A stretch of 64,000 nucleotides of DNA, from assembly GCF_036226925.1 (NCBI RefSeq), contig NZ_CP109031.1:8618001-8682000 (forward strand). The letters are read 5' to 3'. The notes beneath the pieces are model-generated. The model made no database searches and was not told the DNA's origin. It worked only from the letters and a program-made list of their open reading frames with translations. The position numbers were made by a program, and so were the translations under genes. The stretch comes from Streptomyces sp. NBC_00659 (GTDB lineage Bacteria; Actinomycetota; Actinomycetes; Streptomycetales; Streptomycetaceae). Below, one piece after another: positions 60,237 to 64,000 of the stretch. The stretch's first letter is position 1. Each line of letters opens with the position of its first letter.

Positions 60237-60602
60237 TTCTTTCTGCCCTCGATCACGTTCCGCCGCGCTTCCTTCGCGCCTTCCGGGTCTTCCGTGCCGT
60301 CCGAGTCCTCCGCGCCTTCAAGCCTTGACGGATCCGGGCGGCCTCCCGCCTGTCCGCGTAGACCCCCATCCAGGTCAAACCCCTTGAAGTGGCCCACCAA
60401 CACGGGCCCGACGCACACGAGTTGAAGAAACCCGTGTCACGGGACTTGCCACTCTGATGGTTCATTACTTAAATCAAACCGTGAACTAAGAGAGCCGGAA
60501 GGCCAGTTCACAGTGTTCCCACCCACATGGCAGAGCTGTGTCCACAGCTCTCGATCCACTGTGTCCGCTCCGCTCGTCACCCCACCCGCATGGAGTCACG
60601 GC

Positions 60603-63146
<2,544 letters not shown>

Positions 63147-63173
63147 TCCTGAACGGCGCCGGCTGACAGACAA

Positions 63174-63219
63174 GCGGGTGCCGGCACTCCCCCTGGTCCG
63201 GGGGAGTGCCGGCACCCGC
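63174..63219 (+). terminator. perfect 20-bp terminator hairpin
   Basis: Left arm 63174-63193 and right arm 63200-63219 are exact complements (20 bp), loop TGGTCC. 27 nt after the F5/8C stop. No U-tract, but unusually long and perfect; likely bidirectional, since the next gene converges on it. Confidence 0.85.
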
Positions 63220-63272
63220 GCGCGTTCGGCGTCACGCGGCGGCGTGGGCCGCCGCCGGCCCGGTCCGCCCGC

Positions 63273-63632
63273 TCAGACGGAGCGGTGCCCCGGGCCGAAG
63301 CCCCCAGCGGCCCCCGTCGTGCCGCGAGGTGTGTCGAGCCGCGTGTCATGAGCCCGGGGCGCTTCCTGGTCGGGCGGCCCCGCCGGCTCCACCCCGGCGG
63401 CGTGCGCGAGGAGGCGACGGGCCAGTTCACGTGCCTCGGCGGGGGTGAGCGAGGCCCACACCCCGTGCTCGTCGCCCTGGTCGGGACCCACGTCCAGCGT
63501 CACGCGGCCGATCGTCCGGCCCGGCGTGGGCAGCCGCAGCTCCTTCACGAGGATCCTGCGGCCGCACGAAGTCACCAGGGGCAACTCGCCCGCCCCGGTC
63601 GCGGGTATCCGCCGCTGTCCGGACGCCGTCAT
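63273..63632 (-). CDS. small hypothetical protein
   Basis: Protein of 119 aa, not assigned. Carries a predicted beta-region (PLVTSCGRRILVKELRLPTP) and a helix TPAEARELARRLLAHAAG, a pattern common among short Streptomyces hypotheticals. ATG at 63632 has AAAGG about 10 nt upstream; a GTG at 63641 would extend it by three residues. Convergent with the F5/8C gene. No further context. Confidence 0.6.
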   Translation of the reverse strand: MTASGQRRIPATGAGELPLVTSCGRRILVKELRLPTPGRTIGRVTLDVGPDQGDEHGVWASLTPAEARELARRLLAHAAGVEPAGPPDQEAPRAHDTRLDTPRGTTGAAGGFGPGHRSV

Positions 63633-63912
63633 CGCTCTCACGCCTTTCCACGAGCAGAACCGCCGGTGGGTCCACCGCAGTCGGTGGAACTCCGTGCTCC
63701 GGCGTCTGCCGGACTGTTCAGGTCAGCGTCGAGTGGTACTGGTTTGTTCCCGGTCTCCGCGCGCCACACTCCCTCGTGACCGCGTCCCGCGAGCCGCCCG
63801 CCGGTGCCGTGGGACCCGAACACGGGGTGGTGTTCACGTGGTTGACGAAAGCCCCGCTCGGTACGCGGACGGGGAGCGCCCGGCGGACCGGGCGGCCCGC
63901 GACCGGTCCGTG

Positions 63913-64000
63913 TCAGCGCGGGGTGGAGCCCTTGGCGCGCAGGGCCCCGAGGCGTTCCAGGAGCAGACCCTCCCGGGTGGACCAGGGCGAGACCTCCACA
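63913..64000 (-). CDS. Ppx/GppA-type phosphatase, C-terminus only
   Basis: The last 28 codons of a minus-strand gene whose start lies beyond the window. The sequence VEVSPWSTREGLLLERLGAL is the conserved C-terminal signature (xxSPWxxREGxxLxRL) of actinobacterial exopolyphosphatase/GppA-like proteins. In complete form it would hydrolyse polyphosphate or pppGpp. Confidence 0.75.
   Translation of the reverse strand, partial: VEVSPWSTREGLLLERLGALRAKGSTPR

Larger units (their letters stand above)
60120..60602. other. intergenic, 483 nt
   Basis: Two hairpins follow the M4 stop (see terminators), then a G+C-poor stretch at about 60450-60490 (GGTTCATTACTTAAATCAAACC) that probably carries the promoter of the F5/8C gene. 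Confidence 0.6.

Overview
The window is chromosomal DNA from a high-GC actinomycete, almost certainly Streptomyces. The support is strong third-position G+C bias, frequent GTG starts, 4-base start/stop overlaps, a gas-vesicle cluster in the Streptomyces order gvpO-A-F-G-J-L-S-K, and many TetR, LacI and two-component regulators. No tRNA, rRNA, CRISPR array or intact mobile element was seen. The only mobile trace is a decayed serine-recombinase tail at 36.1-36.4 kb.

Layout. 0-12 kb: tail of a sensor kinase, a long-chain acyl-CoA ligase, a soluble transhydrogenase (SthA), a quinone-oxidoreductase-like enzyme, a MoxR ATPase/VWA pair, an HSL-type esterase and a secreted M1 peptidase. 12.4-19.1 kb: a seven-gene minus-strand operon containing a PelF-type glycosyltransferase, a roughly 12-TM membrane protein, three nucleotide-sugar-type enzymes and a spherulin-4/Sph3-like glycosidase, headed by a 52-aa secreted peptide. 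I read it as a compact Pel-like exopolysaccharide system and consider it the best candidate for an undescribed system here. 19.7-26 kb: PRC-barrel protein, FAD oxidoreductase, a SpoIIE-type phosphatase with altered metal ligands, and a divergent TetR/methyltransferase pair around two operators. 26-34 kb: a two-component system flanked by secreted and lipoprotein genes, a membrane metallopeptidase and a DUF4232 lipoprotein.

34.3-36 kb: cysteine-free ribosomal proteins L33, L31 and L36 behind a sequence matching the SigR promoter consensus, then a GPP34 protein. 36-40.4 kb: recombinase remnant, alpha/beta hydrolases with a divergent TetR regulator, and unrecognised genes. 40.7-49.1 kb: a galactoside-use locus (LacI regulator, 14-bp palindromic operator, ABC importer, GH36 alpha-galactosidase with an internal tandem duplication, GH42 beta-galactosidase). 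49.1-55.6 kb: gas-vesicle operon plus a histone-like protein and stress-type genes (iron-permease-like, CsbD, DUF5709, CsbD). 55.9-64 kb: MFS exporter, secreted M4 peptidase, secreted F5/8C beta-helix protein, a small hypothetical, and the C-terminus of a Ppx/GppA-like phosphatase.

Functionally, the window joins carbohydrate scavenging, secreted proteolysis, surface-polymer production and stress adaptation. Functional calls rest on motifs read by eye; no database search was run.
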